A stretch of 64,000 nt of DNA from Synechococcus sp. SynAce01 (GTDB taxonomy: Bacteria; Cyanobacteriota; Cyanobacteriia; PCC-6307; Cyanobiaceae), in assembly GCF_001885215.1 (NCBI RefSeq), contig NZ_CP018091.1, positions 1,736,001 to 1,800,000 on the forward strand, read 5' to 3'. The notes below the pieces were generated by a model. It saw nothing but the letters and a program-made list of their open reading frames with translations, did not search any database and had not been told where the DNA came from. The stretch's first letter is position 1, and every line of letters begins with the position of its first letter. Made by a program: the position numbers and the translations under genes. Positions 45,170-54,680 of the stretch are shown here, piece after piece.

Positions 45170-46225
45170 TCAGTCGAGGGTGACACCCATCGGTTCGTTC
45201 TCTTCAGCCTGCTCCAGCAGCATCTGCTTGTAGCGGGCCGCCATCTCCTCGGCCTTGTCGAACACCTTCTGGGGGTCGGTGAGCATGTCACCGGGTTCCG
45301 GCTCCAGGGCCTTGGTGGAGAGCGAAATCCGACCCCGCTCGGCGTCGAGGTCGATGATCATCACCTTCATCTGATCATTCACATTCAGCACCGTGTGAGG
45401 TGTTTCGATGTGCTCGTGGCTGATCTCAGAGATGTGCAGCAGACCGCTGACTCCACCGATGTCGATGAAGGCGCCGTAGGGCTTGATGCCGCGGACGGTT
45501 CCGAGCACTACCTCGCCCACCTCGAGGCGATTCATCTTGCGCTCAACCAAGGCGCGGCGATGGCTGAGCACCAGGCGGTTGCGCTCTTCATCGACCTCCA
45601 GGAACTTGAGGGGAAGGAAATCGGCAACGAGATCTTCCTTGGGCTTGCGGGTGCTGATGTGGCTGCCTGGGATGAAGCCCCTGAGGCCTTCCACCCGAAC
45701 CAGGGCACCGCCGCGGTTGGTGGCGAAGACTTCGCTGTAGATGGTGGCGTCTTCCTTCTGGAGCTGACGCACCCGCTCCCAGGCCCGCTGGTATTCAATG
45801 CGGCGGATCGAGAGCGAGAGCTGGCCGTCCTCGTTCTCCTCACTCATGATGAAGAACTCACGCACCTCGCCAGGCTGCAGCACATCGCTGAGAGCCTCGA
45901 CCCGGTTGATCGAGACCTCCTGCAGGGGCATGAAGGCGGCCGTTTTGGCGCCGATGTCGATCATGGCGCCCTTGGGCTCCATGGCGAATACCGTGCCGTT
46001 CACCACATCACCCGGCTTGAAGTTGTAGTCGTACTTGCTGAGCAGGGAGGCGAACTCATCGAGCGTGAAGCCGGCGCTCTCAAAGTCACGGGAGACGGCC
46101 CGGCTGGCTGGGTCATCCGCAGTGGGAACCTCTTCCGGGATGTCGAGGTCCAGATCTGCCGCTGGTTCGTTGGCGAGATCCAGATTGGCCTCGGTGCTGC
46201 TGATCTCGGAAGGGGTCACGGTCAT
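45170..46225 (-). CDS. rpsA: 30S ribosomal protein S1
   Basis: 351 residues from the ATG at 46225 (MTVTPSEISSTEANL), the short cyanobacterial S1 with three S1 RNA-binding domains at about 70-140, 155-225 and 240-310. Signatures: GDVVNGTVFAMEPKGAMIDIGAKTAAFMP, GGALVRVEGLRGFIPGSHIS and GTVRGIKPYGAFIDIGGVSGLLHISEIS. The acidic N-terminal extension is normal for this group. E. coli S1 has six domains, so this is not a truncation. Upstream nrdR is on the same strand. Confidence 0.96.
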   Translation of the reverse strand: MTVTPSEISSTEANLDLANEPAADLDLDIPEEVPTADDPASRAVSRDFESAGFTLDEFASLLSKYDYNFKPGDVVNGTVFAMEPKGAMIDIGAKTAAFMPLQEVSINRVEALSDVLQPGEVREFFIMSEENEDGQLSLSIRRIEYQRAWERVRQLQKEDATIYSEVFATNRGGALVRVEGLRGFIPGSHISTRKPKEDLVADFLPLKFLEVDEERNRLVLSHRRALVERKMNRLEVGEVVLGTVRGIKPYGAFIDIGGVSGLLHISEISHEHIETPHTVLNVNDQMKVMIIDLDAERGRISLSTKALEPEPGDMLTDPQKVFDKAEEMAARYKQMLLEQAEENEPMGVTLD

Positions 46226-46345
46226 GAAGGGATGGCGGTCTGCCTTTGGCAGAACGAGGGAGTGGTGCCCTGCCCGCCGACAGAAAACACCTGACCATCG
46301 ATCATACAAAAGCCCCCTGCGCAGACCAAGCTCAGCCTGGGCTGA

Positions 46346-46852
46346 TCAACGCGCCACGACCGCCAGGCTGGTGGAACTGCCATCGCCCTGGGGCCGTGAC
46401 GTTCGCAGACTGAGGCCTTTCAAGGTGGCCACGAAATCGTGGATGCCCTGGAACTGGCGATAGACGGAAGCGAAACGCACGTAGGCCACTTCGTTCATCT
46501 CGCTGAGCTGGTGCAGAACGAGTTCACCAATTTCGCTGCTGCTGACCTCGCGGCTGTTGCGCTGCTGAAGCAGCATTTCGATCTCATCGACCACCAACTG
46601 CAGCCTGGCGGGCTCGAGGCCGGTTTTTTCACAGGCCCGAATCAAGCCATTGAGAAGCTTGGAGCGATTGAAGATTTCCCGGACACCGTTGCGTTTGATC
46701 ACCGTCACCGGCACAGTTTCGACCCGCTCGTAGGTCGTGAAGCGAAAGTCACACTGCAGGCATTCGCGCCGCCGCCGCACACTGCGGCCACTGTCAGCGG
46801 AGCGAGATTCGAGCACCCGGCTGTCGGTGTGTTGGCAGGAGGGACATTGCAT
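46346..46852 (-). CDS. nrdR: Transcriptional repressor NrdR
   Basis: Zinc-ribbon plus ATP-cone repressor of ribonucleotide reductase genes. 168 residues from the ATG at 46852. N-terminal ribbon cysteines in [17 protein letters not shown] and [21 protein letters not shown] cone with [26 protein letters not shown]. The C-terminal tail after the cone is Ser/Arg-rich. An ATG at 46867 is the alternative start. Confidence 0.96.
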   Translation of the reverse strand: MQCPSCQHTDSRVLESRSADSGRSVRRRRECLQCDFRFTTYERVETVPVTVIKRNGVREIFNRSKLLNGLIRACEKTGLEPARLQLVVDEIEMLLQQRNSREVSSSEIGELVLHQLSEMNEVAYVRFASVYRQFQGIHDFVATLKGLSLRTSRPQGDGSSTSLAVVAR

Positions 46853-46975
46853 CCCACGGACGCCCAAAAGTTTGACTCAAGTGTAAACAGTAACTCTCGA
46901 AATAAGAAGGCTGTTGTTGCAGTCGTTCTGGATTCCGGAACCGGCACCATCCTGCTGTAGCCACGAGGCAGCCAT

Positions 46976-47007
46976 AAAACAACCCCCTTGCCGAAGCAGG
47001 GGGGTTG
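46976..47007 (-). terminator. Terminator of psbB-psbT
   Basis: On the minus strand, CAACCCCCCTGCTTCGG and CAAGGGGGTTG form a strong stem-loop followed by TTTT, 33 nt after the psbT stop. Confidence 0.82.
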
Positions 47008-47040
47008 GAGTTGAGGGGAGACCCGGTGGTTCCCTCGGTG

Positions 47041-47136
47041 TTACTTGCCGATCTTGGGGGGATCGCGGAAGGCGATGGCGAAGAACAGCGTGGCCAAGGC
47101 CAAGGTCAGGATGAGGATGTAAGCAAAGCTTTCCAT
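47041..47136 (-). CDS. psbT: Photosystem II subunit PsbT
   Basis: 31-residue single-span membrane protein at the photosystem II dimer interface. The sequence starts [19 protein letters not shown] and ends RDPPKIGK, a canonical PsbT. It lies 24 nt downstream of psbB on the same strand, the usual psbB-psbT pairing, with a terminator after it. Confidence 0.96.
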   Translation of the reverse strand: MESFAYILILTLALATLFFAIAFRDPPKIGK

Positions 47137-47160
47137 CTGGATTCTCCGGGAGTGAGGGGA

Positions 47161-48720
47161 TCAGCTGATCGTGCTGCCGGCAGAAGGTGTGGCGCTCTGG
47201 GCCGTCCGGCGTGTGGTTTTGTCGCCCAGCTTCTGGAAGAGACCGAACTCAATCTGCTCACCGAGATCGGGGTCGATGCCGGCAAACACATCCCGGTAAA
47301 GGGTGCGGGCCCCGTGCCAGATGTGTCCGAAGAAGAAGAGCAGCGCAAAGGTGGCGTGGCCGAACGTGAACCAGCCGCGAGGTGAACTGCGGAAGGTGCC
47401 ATCGGAGTTGTAGGTGGTGCGATCGAATTCGAAGGCCTCACCCAGTTGCGCCTTGCGGGCCAATCGCTTGACCGCGGCCGGGTCGGTGAAGACCTGACCA
47501 TTGAGGGCTCCGCCATAGACCGTGGCGGTAACGCCGGTCTGCTCGAAGGAATACTTGGCCTCGGAGCGTCGGAAGGGGATGTCGGCCCTGACGATGCCCT
47601 GGCTGTCTTCCAGCACCACCGGGAAGTTCTCGAAGAAGTTCGGCAAGCGCCTCACTTCAAGTTCACGTCCTTCCTGATCGGTGAAGCTGATATGGCCGAT
47701 CCAGCCTGTGGGCAGGCCGTCACCATTGACCATGGGGCCGACACGGAACAGGCCTCCCTTGGCAGGACTGTTGCCGACGTAGTCAAAGAAGGCGAGCTTC
47801 TCAGGAATCGCGGCATAGGCCTCTTCCTTGGAGGAACCGTTCTCGAGGGCCGTGGCCACACGACGGTTGATTTCTGTCTTGAAGTAGCCCTGATCCCACT
47901 GATAGCGAGTGGGTCCGAACAACTCCACAGGAGTGGCCGCTGAGCCATACCACATCGTTCCAGCCACGATGAAGGCGGCAAAAAACACGGCGGCGATGGC
48001 ACTGGCCAGCACCGTTTCGATGTTGCCCATCCGCAGGGCTTTGTACAGCCGCTCCGGTGGACGGGTGGTGATGTGGAAAATGCCGGCGATGATGCCAACG
48101 ATCCCCGCCGCAATGTGGTGGGCCACAATTCCGCCTGGATTGAAGGGGTTGAAACCCTCTGGCCCCCAGGACGGTTGCACCGCCTCGATGTGGCCATTGA
48201 GTCCGTAGGGATCGGTGACCCACATCCCCGGACCAAAGACCCCGGTTAGGTGGAAGGCGCCGAAACCGAAGCAGCCAAGACCTGCCAGCAGCAGGTGAAT
48301 GCCGAAGATCTTGGGAAGATCGAGCGCCGGTTCACCAGTGCGGGGGTCTTGCCAGATCTCCAGATCCCAGTAGGTCCAGTGCCAGATGGCGGCAAGGAAC
48401 AGCAGACCGCTGAAGACAATGTGTGCTGCAGCGACGCCTTCGAAACTCCAGAAACCGGGGTCAACCCCGGTTTCACCGGTGACACTCCAGCCGCTCCAGC
48501 TTCCAGTCACGCCAAGGCGGGCCATGAAGGGCATGACGAACATGCCCTGGCGCCACATCGGGTTGAGAACCTGATCGGAGGGGTCGAAAATCGCGAGCTC
48601 GTAAAGAGCCATGGAGCCGGCCCAGCCGGCGACCAGAGCGGTGTGCATGAGGTGCACGGCCAGTAAGCGGCCCGGGTCGTTGATCACGACTGTGTGCACC
48701 CGATACCAGGGCAGTCCCAT
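47161..48720 (-). CDS. psbB: Photosystem II CP47 chlorophyll apoprotein
   Basis: Inner antenna of photosystem II, six membrane helices binding chlorophyll a. 519 residues from the ATG at 48720 ([20 protein letters not shown]), the invariant start. Visible: [21 protein letters not shown], the [16 protein letters not shown] helix, [20 protein letters not shown], the large lumenal loop with [20 protein letters not shown], and [20 protein letters not shown] at the end. The frame stays open upstream to 48945 but those codons have no homology. Confidence 0.98.
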   Translation of the reverse strand: MGLPWYRVHTVVINDPGRLLAVHLMHTALVAGWAGSMALYELAIFDPSDQVLNPMWRQGMFVMPFMARLGVTGSWSGWSVTGETGVDPGFWSFEGVAAAHIVFSGLLFLAAIWHWTYWDLEIWQDPRTGEPALDLPKIFGIHLLLAGLGCFGFGAFHLTGVFGPGMWVTDPYGLNGHIEAVQPSWGPEGFNPFNPGGIVAHHIAAGIVGIIAGIFHITTRPPERLYKALRMGNIETVLASAIAAVFFAAFIVAGTMWYGSAATPVELFGPTRYQWDQGYFKTEINRRVATALENGSSKEEAYAAIPEKLAFFDYVGNSPAKGGLFRVGPMVNGDGLPTGWIGHISFTDQEGRELEVRRLPNFFENFPVVLEDSQGIVRADIPFRRSEAKYSFEQTGVTATVYGGALNGQVFTDPAAVKRLARKAQLGEAFEFDRTTYNSDGTFRSSPRGWFTFGHATFALLFFFGHIWHGARTLYRDVFAGIDPDLGEQIEFGLFQKLGDKTTRRTAQSATPSAGSTIS

Positions 48721-48943
48721 GGGGGTAGATCCGGCGAAACAAACAGTTGCCGCAACGCAAGCGTTAGCGGTGGACGATCGATTGGATCGATCCGTCGGCT
48801 GATCGTAAGGGTTCTCGGTGGCATGGGGCGGGCGAACCCCATCAGCTGAAACGAGCCGTGACCGTGGATCCTGTCGATTGACGCCAACGCGGTTACAAAT
48901 CGCAACCTCTTCCCTGAGAATGGGGTCTGTCGCCTGACCCTCC
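48721..48943. promoter_or_regulatory. Divergent promoter region of psbB and the ferredoxin-like gene
   Basis: 223 nt between divergent starts. Both genes are photosynthesis-related, so light-responsive promoters are expected. I do not see a unique -35/-10 pair I would defend. Confidence 0.35.
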
Positions 48944-49408
48944 ATGCCCGTGATCCGATTCGTCCGCGAGGGGCTCGATGTGGAGTGCTTCCCCGGAGAA
49001 AATCTGCGTGAGGTGGCCCTGCGCGAGGGCGTCGAGCTCTATGGCCTTAAGGGCAAGCTTGGCAACTGCGGCGGCTGCGGCCAGTGCATCACCTGCTTTG
49101 TGGCGGTGGCCCCGGGCGACTCCACCGCGCTCAGTGCCCGCACGGCCGTGGAAGACCGCAAGCTCCAGAACCGTCCTCTCGATTGGCGCCTGGCCTGTCA
49201 GGCACTGGTGGAGCACTCGGTGGTGGTGCTGACCCGTCCGCAGCTGGGGCTTGCCGATGGTCAGGCCCAGCTGGAAGCGGCCCTGGCTGCCCCCCTGCCG
49301 GCCGGCCCCACCGCGTGGCCGGAGCAGCCGGAGACCGCTGAGCAGCAATCCGCAACGACCGATGAAGACAGCCCAGAAGGGCCGATGGCCGGTGATACGG
49401 TCCGGTGA
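48944..49408 (+). CDS. 2Fe-2S ferredoxin-like protein
   Basis: 154 residues. Cluster ligands are Cys42, Cys45 and Cys48 ([13 protein letters not shown]) and Cys85 (WRLACQALV), an adrenodoxin/ferredoxin-type spacing with a compact first triplet. A Pro/Ala-rich acidic tail (about 110-154) follows. Conserved next to psbB in picocyanobacteria as far as I recall. Electron-transfer partner unknown. It is followed 15 nt later by psbM on the same strand. Confidence 0.88.
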   Translation: MPVIRFVREGLDVECFPGENLREVALREGVELYGLKGKLGNCGGCGQCITCFVAVAPGDSTALSARTAVEDRKLQNRPLDWRLACQALVEHSVVVLTRPQLGLADGQAQLEAALAAPLPAGPTAWPEQPETAEQQSATTDEDSPEGPMAGDTVR

Positions 49409-49423
49409 CTCCCGTCAACACCG

Positions 49424-49531
49424 ATGGAAACCAACGATCTCGGTTTCGTGGCCAGCCTGCTGTTCGTTTTGGTGCCGGCAGTTTTTCTGATCATCCTTTA
49501 CATCCAGACCAACAGCCGCCAACAGGGCTGA
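49424..49531 (+). CDS. psbM: Photosystem II subunit PsbM
   Basis: 35-residue single-span photosystem II protein. It starts [19 protein letters not shown] and ends [10 protein letters not shown], the standard PsbM pattern. It lies downstream of the ferredoxin-like gene and convergent with the stress protein gene. Confidence 0.96.
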   Translation: METNDLGFVASLLFVLVPAVFLIILYIQTNSRQQG

Positions 49532-49534
49532 AGC

Positions 49535-50383
49535 TCAGTTGTTCCTTTCGGGCTCCCGCACCAGCAGCACGGGGGCCTGGGCGTGGACCCGGATGTAATC
49601 GCTCACCGAACTGCCGAGCAGCCGGTCGATGTCGACCAGGCTCTTGGCCACGAGAGGACGCCGGTCTTGGGAGGCGATCACCAGGAGATCCGCGTTGACC
49701 TCTTGGGCCGTCTCGCAGACCCCGCGACCGATGTCACCGGTGCGGTGCAGCCCCTTGAGCTCCACACCGAAGCTGCGGGCGCGTTGCACCGCTTTCTCGA
49801 GCACGTCATCGGCCGGGCTTTTGCCGCCCCGGCTGGGAACGATGTCCTTGCGGCTCACGTGGACTCCCGTGAGCACGCCACCGGGAATGTCACGCACCAG
49901 TTCGCAGGCGATTCGCAGAGCGTCGTCTCCCACTCCGGTGCCGTCAATCGCGACCAGGACTCTGTTGACGTGCCTCACGTAGAGGTCGTCGCGGACCAGC
50001 AGCATCGGCCGGGTGGCGAGCTGGAACACGTATTGGCTGGAGCTGTTCGAGAGGATCGACTGCAGTCGACCCAGACCGCGCGAGCCCATCACGATCAGGT
50101 CGACATCGAGCTCGTCGGCCACCGTGAGCACGGTCTGTTTGGCATCGCCCTGGCGGATGACTGCGTTCACCTCTTCGGGGTTGAGGCCCAGGCGTTGGAT
50201 CGCTTCGGCCACGAGCCCGGAGGCCCGCTGCCAATGCTCCTGAAAGCCAGCGCCAGCCTGTTCGGTGACGACATGGAGCAGGTTGAGGCGAGCCTGCCTG
50301 AAGGAAGGAAGGGCACGCAACATGCGCACCATCTCCTCGACATTGCCCTTGCCGGAGTCGGCGATCAAAAGATTGCGAAACAC
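49535..50383 (-). CDS. Universal stress protein with two USP domains
   Basis: 282 residues with a tandem of UspA folds. Domain 1 (about 1-135) has NLLIADSGKG, LHVVTEQ and DLIVMGSRGLGRLQSILSNSSSQYVFQLATRPMLLVR. Domain 2 (about 138-282) has RVLVAIDGTGVGDDALRIA, LTGVHVSR and ADLLVIASQDRRPL...SVSDYIRVHAQAPVLLVRE. The G-x2-G-x9-G-S/T ATP-binding motif is intact in domain 1 and degraded in domain 2. Role in stress survival is inferred from the family. Confidence 0.92.
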   Translation of the reverse strand: MFRNLLIADSGKGNVEEMVRMLRALPSFRQARLNLLHVVTEQAGAGFQEHWQRASGLVAEAIQRLGLNPEEVNAVIRQGDAKQTVLTVADELDVDLIVMGSRGLGRLQSILSNSSSQYVFQLATRPMLLVRDDLYVRHVNRVLVAIDGTGVGDDALRIACELVRDIPGGVLTGVHVSRKDIVPSRGGKSPADDVLEKAVQRARSFGVELKGLHRTGDIGRGVCETAQEVNADLLVIASQDRRPLVAKSLVDIDRLLGSSVSDYIRVHAQAPVLLVREPERNN

Positions 50384-50436
50384 GAGGCCATCGCGGTTCT
50401 GAAGCAGCTTATGGCTCAGCCCCCTGTAGGGATCGC

Positions 50437-50934
50437 ATGGACGGAAAGGTCGTAATGCAGCCGCAACTGAATCCGCCTGCCCGTGAGTGGTGCCTCCGGC
50501 GCCTGGTGTTGCCCCAACACACCGACCACGCCGGCGTCATGTGGCATGGCGCCTATCTGGGTTGGTTGGAGGAGGCCCGGGTGGGAGCCCTGGCCTCGGT
50601 CGGGCTGGCCTACAGCGCGCTCTCGGAGCGGGGGCTGGAGCTGCCGGTGGTGGCCTTGGCGATGGATTACCGGCAACCCCTGAGGCATGGCGATGCCGTG
50701 GAGGTGCGCAGCGTGGTGGAATCGCGCCGGCGGCTACGTCTGATCTGGAGCAGCCGCTTTCTCAATGGGAGGGGTGAACTGGCGGCGGAGGCGCGGGTGG
50801 ACCTGGTGGTGCTGGATCTTGGCCCTGACCGCGGCCAGCGCCGACTGCTGCGGCACTATCCGCCTGATCTGGAGACTGCCTTGAAGGCCTTGGCGCTGGG
50901 CCCTCCCGAGGACCCGGAATTTCATTGCTTGTAG
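50437..50934 (+). CDS. Hot-dog fold acyl-CoA thioesterase (4-HBA-CoA / DHNA-CoA thioesterase type)
   Basis: 165 residues; an internal ATG at 50455 is an alternative start. The hot-dog motif LVLPQHTDHAGVMWHGAYLGWLEEARVGAL contains the catalytic Asp (TDHAG) of the 4-hydroxybenzoyl-CoA type. VVALAMDYRQPLRHGDAVEVRS follows. In cyanobacteria such proteins hydrolyse 1,4-dihydroxy-2-naphthoyl-CoA for phylloquinone, needed by photosystem I; that specific role is inference. Confidence 0.85.
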   Translation: MDGKVVMQPQLNPPAREWCLRRLVLPQHTDHAGVMWHGAYLGWLEEARVGALASVGLAYSALSERGLELPVVALAMDYRQPLRHGDAVEVRSVVESRRRLRLIWSSRFLNGRGELAAEARVDLVVLDLGPDRGQRRLLRHYPPDLETALKALALGPPEDPEFHCL

Positions 50935-50967
50935 TATTTTTGTACTGCTAAGTGAAGAGCGGAGGCC

Positions 50968-52167
50968 GTGGGCGATCTTGTGGCCGGAGTGTTCCCCAGC
51001 TGCCTGGGGCCTTGGCCCCGCCAGCGGCGGCTCTGGTGGTTGCTTTGGAGTGGCTGCCCGGGGTTGGGCTGGGCTCGCCTTGGCCAGCTCGAATCCGCCT
51101 TCGGCTCGCTGCAGGCAGCCTGGCGGACCTCCGCTGAGCAGTTGCTCGAGCTGCCAGGGCTGGGGCGAACCCGGGTGGCACAGATCGAGGCGCATCGCCG
51201 CCGCTGGGGGGCGGATCCATGGCGCAACGGCAATCTCCCGTTGCCCTCCCCCCGGCGGGTGCTTCTCCCCGGTGATCCGGCCTCTCCCCGGGCCCTGGCC
51301 CAGTTGGACCGTCCACCCCTGGCCCTCTACTGGGATGGTCACGGCACGCTTTGGCCGAGGCTGCGCGAGCGCCTGGCCATTGCCGTGGTGGGAACGCGCC
51401 GGCCCTCCCTGCATGGCCTCTCGATGGCGCGGGAGCTGGGGGCGGCCCTGGCCAAGGCGGGCTGGCCCGTGGTGAGTGGTCTGGCCGAAGGCATCGATGC
51501 GGCCGTCCACCGCGGCTGCCTCGAGGCCGGCGGCCGGCCTGTTGCGGTGCTGGGCACACCCCTGGAGCGGGTTTATCCCCGCCATCACGGCAGCCTCCAG
51601 GCCGCCGTGTCCACCAACGGGCTGCTGATCAGCGAGCTGCCTGCGGGGGCAGCGGTAGCGCGCGGCCATTTCGCCGCGCGCAACCGTCTGCAGGTGGCGC
51701 TCTCCCAGGCCGTAATTGTTGTTGAGTGCCCCGAGCAAAGCGGTGCGCTCCACTCCGCCAGCTTGGCCTGGGAGCAGGGGCTGCCCCTCTGGGTGGTCCC
51801 CGCCGATGCTGGCAAGGCCTCAGCCGCCGGTAGCAATCGGTTGCTGTTGCGGGGGGCGACGCCGTTGCTTGCTGCCGCTGATCTGATCGCCCAGCTGGGC
51901 CAGGGCCCCCTGGGCTGCCCTGGAAAGGCGGGGGTGCCGCTCACTCCTGGGCCGCTCCAGGGGGGGCATCCCGCCCATCAAGCCTCAGCCTCTGACCGGG
52001 CCCTGCTCGCTGCCCTCGGTGGGGGAGCCTCGCTGGAGCAGCTCCGCTTGGCCCTGGGCCTGCCTGTCAAGGATCTCGCCTCTCGGTTGCTGGGCCTGGA
52101 ATTGGCTGGCCAGATCAGGGCAGAACCCGGACTCTGCTGGCGACCATGCGGGGGATCAGGTTTCTAG
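50968..52167 (+). CDS. dprA: DNA-processing protein DprA
   Basis: Loads RecA on incoming single-stranded DNA during transformation. 399 residues from a GTG at 50968. N-terminal helix-hairpin-like segment (ELPGLGRTRVAQIEAHR), the Rossmann core with AVVGTRRPSLHGLSMARELG, WPVVSGLAEGIDAAVHRGCL, RPVAVLGTPLERVYPR, ISELPAGAAVARGHFAARNR and QAVIVVECPEQSGAL, then a winged-helix-like C-terminus. Followed by prmC 4 nt later. With comF in the same window it hints at natural competence. Confidence 0.94.
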   Translation: MGDLVAGVFPSCLGPWPRQRRLWWLLWSGCPGLGWARLGQLESAFGSLQAAWRTSAEQLLELPGLGRTRVAQIEAHRRRWGADPWRNGNLPLPSPRRVLLPGDPASPRALAQLDRPPLALYWDGHGTLWPRLRERLAIAVVGTRRPSLHGLSMARELGAALAKAGWPVVSGLAEGIDAAVHRGCLEAGGRPVAVLGTPLERVYPRHHGSLQAAVSTNGLLISELPAGAAVARGHFAARNRLQVALSQAVIVVECPEQSGALHSASLAWEQGLPLWVVPADAGKASAAGSNRLLLRGATPLLAAADLIAQLGQGPLGCPGKAGVPLTPGPLQGGHPAHQASASDRALLAALGGGASLEQLRLALGLPVKDLASRLLGLELAGQIRAEPGLCWRPCGGSGF

Positions 52168-52171
52168 GCTG

Positions 52172-53110
52172 ATGACCAGCTCCTGCCCAGCGTCTGGCGT
52201 GGCACTTCAGGTGGTTGAAAACCTCACCGGTTCCGAGTTGCTGGCCTGGCGCCTCACCATGCTGGCCGAGGGGGGCGAGGCCGCGTCGTTCGATTGGCTG
52301 CTGGATCTGGCCGCCGGGTTAAGAGGGCCGGAGCGTCAGCATCTCTGGTTGGATCCAGAGCGTGCTGTTGTTTTGCAGTGCAGCTGTGAGCAGTTGGCCG
52401 GGCTCTGGCGCCAGCATTTGCGCGAGCACACCCCCTTGCAATATCTGGTCGGGCTCTGCCCCTGGCGTGATCTCGAGCTGCAGGTGGCCCCCGGCGTGCT
52501 GATCCCGCGCCAGGAAACCGAGCAGCTTGTGGATCTGGCCCTGGAGCTGATGGCACAGCAGGCGCCCGATTCCCCAGCCCACCTCCTGCGCTGGGCCGAC
52601 CTGGGCACCGGCTCCGGATGTCTGGCGGTGGCCCTGGCCAGGGCGTTGCCCACCAGCGCTGGTGTGGCTGTGGATTGCAGTTCTGCCGCCCTCCTTCAGG
52701 CCGAGGCCAATCTTTTGGCGGCAGGGGTTGCTGATCGGGTCGACCTGCAGCTGGGATCGTGGTGGGGCCAGGCGGCCGCCTTTTGCGGTGCCTTTGATCT
52801 GGTGGTGAGCAACCCTCCCTACATTCCCTCCTCACTGCTGGCCAGCCTGGAGCCGGTGGTCCGTCTGCATGAACCGTGGTTGGCGCTCGATGGTGGTGAG
52901 GACGGCCTCGATGCCTTGCGCCTGATTGCCGCTGGTGCCGCCAGCGGGCTGGCTCCCGGGGGGTGGTTGGTGCTGGAACACCATCACGATCAAAGTGAGA
53001 GGGTTCAGGCGCTGTTGGCGGGCGTAGGCCTTGAGCAGGTGGCCTCGTTTGCTGATCTCCAGGGCCATGGCCGCTTCAGCTGCGGCCGCCGCCCGGAGCC
53101 TGCTCGATAA
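52172..53110 (+). CDS. prmC: Peptide chain release factor N5-glutamine methyltransferase
   Basis: Methylates the GGQ glutamine of RF1/RF2. 312 residues from the ATG at 52172. PrmC features: HTPLQYLVGLCPWRDLELQVAPGVLIPRQETEQLVDLAL in the N-domain, the SAM-binding WADLGTGSGCLAVALARAL, and the catalytic FDLVVSNPPYIPSSLL. C-terminal GGWLVLEHHHDQ. It is 4 nt after dprA and 54 nt before the Sua5-like gene, a translation-fidelity cluster. Confidence 0.94.
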   Translation: MTSSCPASGVALQVVENLTGSELLAWRLTMLAEGGEAASFDWLLDLAAGLRGPERQHLWLDPERAVVLQCSCEQLAGLWRQHLREHTPLQYLVGLCPWRDLELQVAPGVLIPRQETEQLVDLALELMAQQAPDSPAHLLRWADLGTGSGCLAVALARALPTSAGVAVDCSSAALLQAEANLLAAGVADRVDLQLGSWWGQAAAFCGAFDLVVSNPPYIPSSLLASLEPVVRLHEPWLALDGGEDGLDALRLIAAGAASGLAPGGWLVLEHHHDQSERVQALLAGVGLEQVASFADLQGHGRFSCGRRPEPAR

Positions 53111-53164
53111 CCCCCCAGCTTTCCCGCGCTGTCATCTCGCTCCGACACCCCGCGCCTTCACCCC

Positions 53165-53824
53165 GTGCAGTTGACCGACCCACCGCAGATCCAGCCCCCA
53201 GAGACTGGCGCCAAAGGCCTTCTCATGGCCGGCGAGCTTGCCGCGGCGCTGGCTGCTGGATCTGCTGGAATCTTCCCCACCGACACCCTGCCGGCCTTAG
53301 CGGCCGTGCCAGCCAGTGCCGGCCAGCTCTGGCGCTTGAAGGGGCGGCCATCAACGAAAGCGATGATCCTGATGGGCGCCGATCCCGGCAGCCTGCTTGC
53401 GGCCCTGGAGCTGGCTGTGCTGCCGCAGTGGCGGGCGATGGCGGCCCGTTGTTGGCCTGGTCCGATCACCCTGGTGCTGCCGGCCCGCGGCGTGGTGGTG
53501 CAGGCCCTGCAGCCCAATGCCCCCGCCCATGGCGCGAGCCTGGGCCTGCGCATTCCCGCCAGTGATCCCGCCCTGGAGCTGCTGGCCTGCAGCGGTCCGT
53601 TGGCGACCACCAGCGCCAACCGCTCAGGGGCGCCCCCCTGCCGCACGGCCGGCGAGGCGGCGGCGGTTTTCCCGAACGTTCCCCGCCTCGCCCCGCTGCC
53701 CTGGCCGTCGATGGCTGGCTTGGCCAGCACCGTGTTGCGCTGGGAGGCCGATGATCACTGGCGGGTTCTGCGGGGCGGTGCTGTGATGCCAGAGGGTTGG
53801 CCTGGTTCGTTCAGCCTCGAGTGA
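53165..53824 (+). CDS. Sua5/YciO/YrdC-family L-threonylcarbamoyladenylate synthase
   Basis: Makes threonylcarbamoyl-AMP for the t6A modification of tRNA position 37. 219 residues from a GTG at 53165. The YrdC domain is clear: AGIFPTDTLPALAAVPAS, LWRLKGRPSTKAMILMG with the K-x-R motif, WPGPITLVLPA, GLRIPASDPALELLACSGPLATTSANRSGAP. No C-terminal Sua5 domain. A later in-frame ATG would shorten it by ~20 residues. Confidence 0.9.
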   Translation: MQLTDPPQIQPPETGAKGLLMAGELAAALAAGSAGIFPTDTLPALAAVPASAGQLWRLKGRPSTKAMILMGADPGSLLAALELAVLPQWRAMAARCWPGPITLVLPARGVVVQALQPNAPAHGASLGLRIPASDPALELLACSGPLATTSANRSGAPPCRTAGEAAAVFPNVPRLAPLPWPSMAGLASTVLRWEADDHWRVLRGGAVMPEGWPGSFSLE

Positions 53825-53839
53825 GATCTGGAACTGCCG

Positions 53840-53998
53840 ATGCTTCTGCTCAGCCTGGCGATCGTGGTGATTTTCAGCTTCTTCCATGCGGTGATGGAGC
53901 CGCTGATGCAGTGGGGCACCCCGTTGTTCGAGTTGCGTGGCCTGATCTGGCTGCCCGTGCTGGCAGCGGCCTGGCTACTGGCCGGTAAGCGGCACTGA
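53840..53998 (+). CDS. Small hydrophobic membrane protein
   Basis: 52 residues from the ATG at 53840, starting MLLLSLAIVVIFSFFHAVM and ending AAAWLLAGKRH. Two short hydrophobic segments (about 2-20 and 34-48) separated by EPLMQWGTPLFELRG. It starts 15 nt after the Sua5-like stop on the same strand, ends before the convergent antiporter cluster, and has a consistent coding pattern. Function unknown. Confidence 0.65.
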   Translation: MLLLSLAIVVIFSFFHAVMEPLMQWGTPLFELRGLIWLPVLAAAWLLAGKRH

Positions 53999-54023
53999 GT
54001 CCCTGCTCAGAGGAATTCTCTGC

Positions 54024-54680
54024 TCAGAGCAAACCCCTGTAGCGAACGAACAGTTGCAGAATCGCCCAGGAGCCCAGGGTCACCTTGAGGGCCACCAGCA
54101 CGTTCAGCCAGGGGATCCAGCCCCCACTGACGAGGCTGCCGAATGGCCCGGAAGGTAGCCCCAGGCCGATCAGGCTGAACGACGAGAGCACCACAAAGCC
54201 AATTACCGCCACCTTTTCCCAGATGTCGGCCCGGTAACGGCTGTAGAGGGCCTCGGTCGCGGCGGCGGAGCCACTGATCACCAACAGGCCGATCGCGGTG
54301 CCACCGGCGACGCCGGCGGCAAAGCCGCCGCCCGGCGAAAGGTGACCGCGCAGGGCCAGTTCCACGGCCACCAGGGCGCTCACCATGGCTCCGAGCTGGC
54401 AGAGCACGATCGAGGGTCCATCCTTGACCCCACGGATCCGTGTGGCTGGCGTCTCTCCAGAGAGCGACGACTTCACCCCGATCGAGGCGAGGGTGAACAC
54501 GATCACTTCACCGACGGTGTCGTAGAGGCGGATGTCGAAAATGATGCCGGACACCGTGTTCGGCACGCCGGCCGCCAGGGCGATCCCGGCGACTAAGCCC
54601 GGGGTGGGCGACTGGCGTACCAGGTCGAACAGTGGCGCCAGGCAGAGGGCGGCCGCGCTGATCAGGTAGAGGATCGTCAT
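54024..54680 (-). CDS. Na+/H+ antiporter MnhB-like subunit
   Basis: 218 residues from the ATG at 54680 (MTILYLISAAALCLAPLFD). About six hydrophobic segments; the second half carries the MnhB domain pattern LRGHLSPGGGFAAGVAGGTAIGL. The N-terminal half, with FDIRLYDTVGEVIVFTLASIGV, resembles the MbhE/MrpA C-terminal region that often fuses to MnhB. Last gene of a seven-gene Mrp-like antiporter cluster; ATGA-type overlap with the previous gene. Membrane complex for Na+ or pH homeostasis, possibly linked to bicarbonate uptake in cyanobacteria. Confidence 0.85.
   Translation of the reverse strand: MTILYLISAAALCLAPLFDLVRQSPTPGLVAGIALAAGVPNTVSGIIFDIRLYDTVGEVIVFTLASIGVKSSLSGETPATRIRGVKDGPSIVLCQLGAMVSALVAVELALRGHLSPGGGFAAGVAGGTAIGLLVISGSAAATEALYSRYRADIWEKVAVIGFVVLSSFSLIGLGLPSGPFGSLVSGGWIPWLNVLVALKVTLGSWAILQLFVRYRGLL

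Noticed and set aside
45395-46294. 299-codon plus-strand open frame opposite rpsA
   Set aside because: Antisense shadow of ribosomal protein S1.
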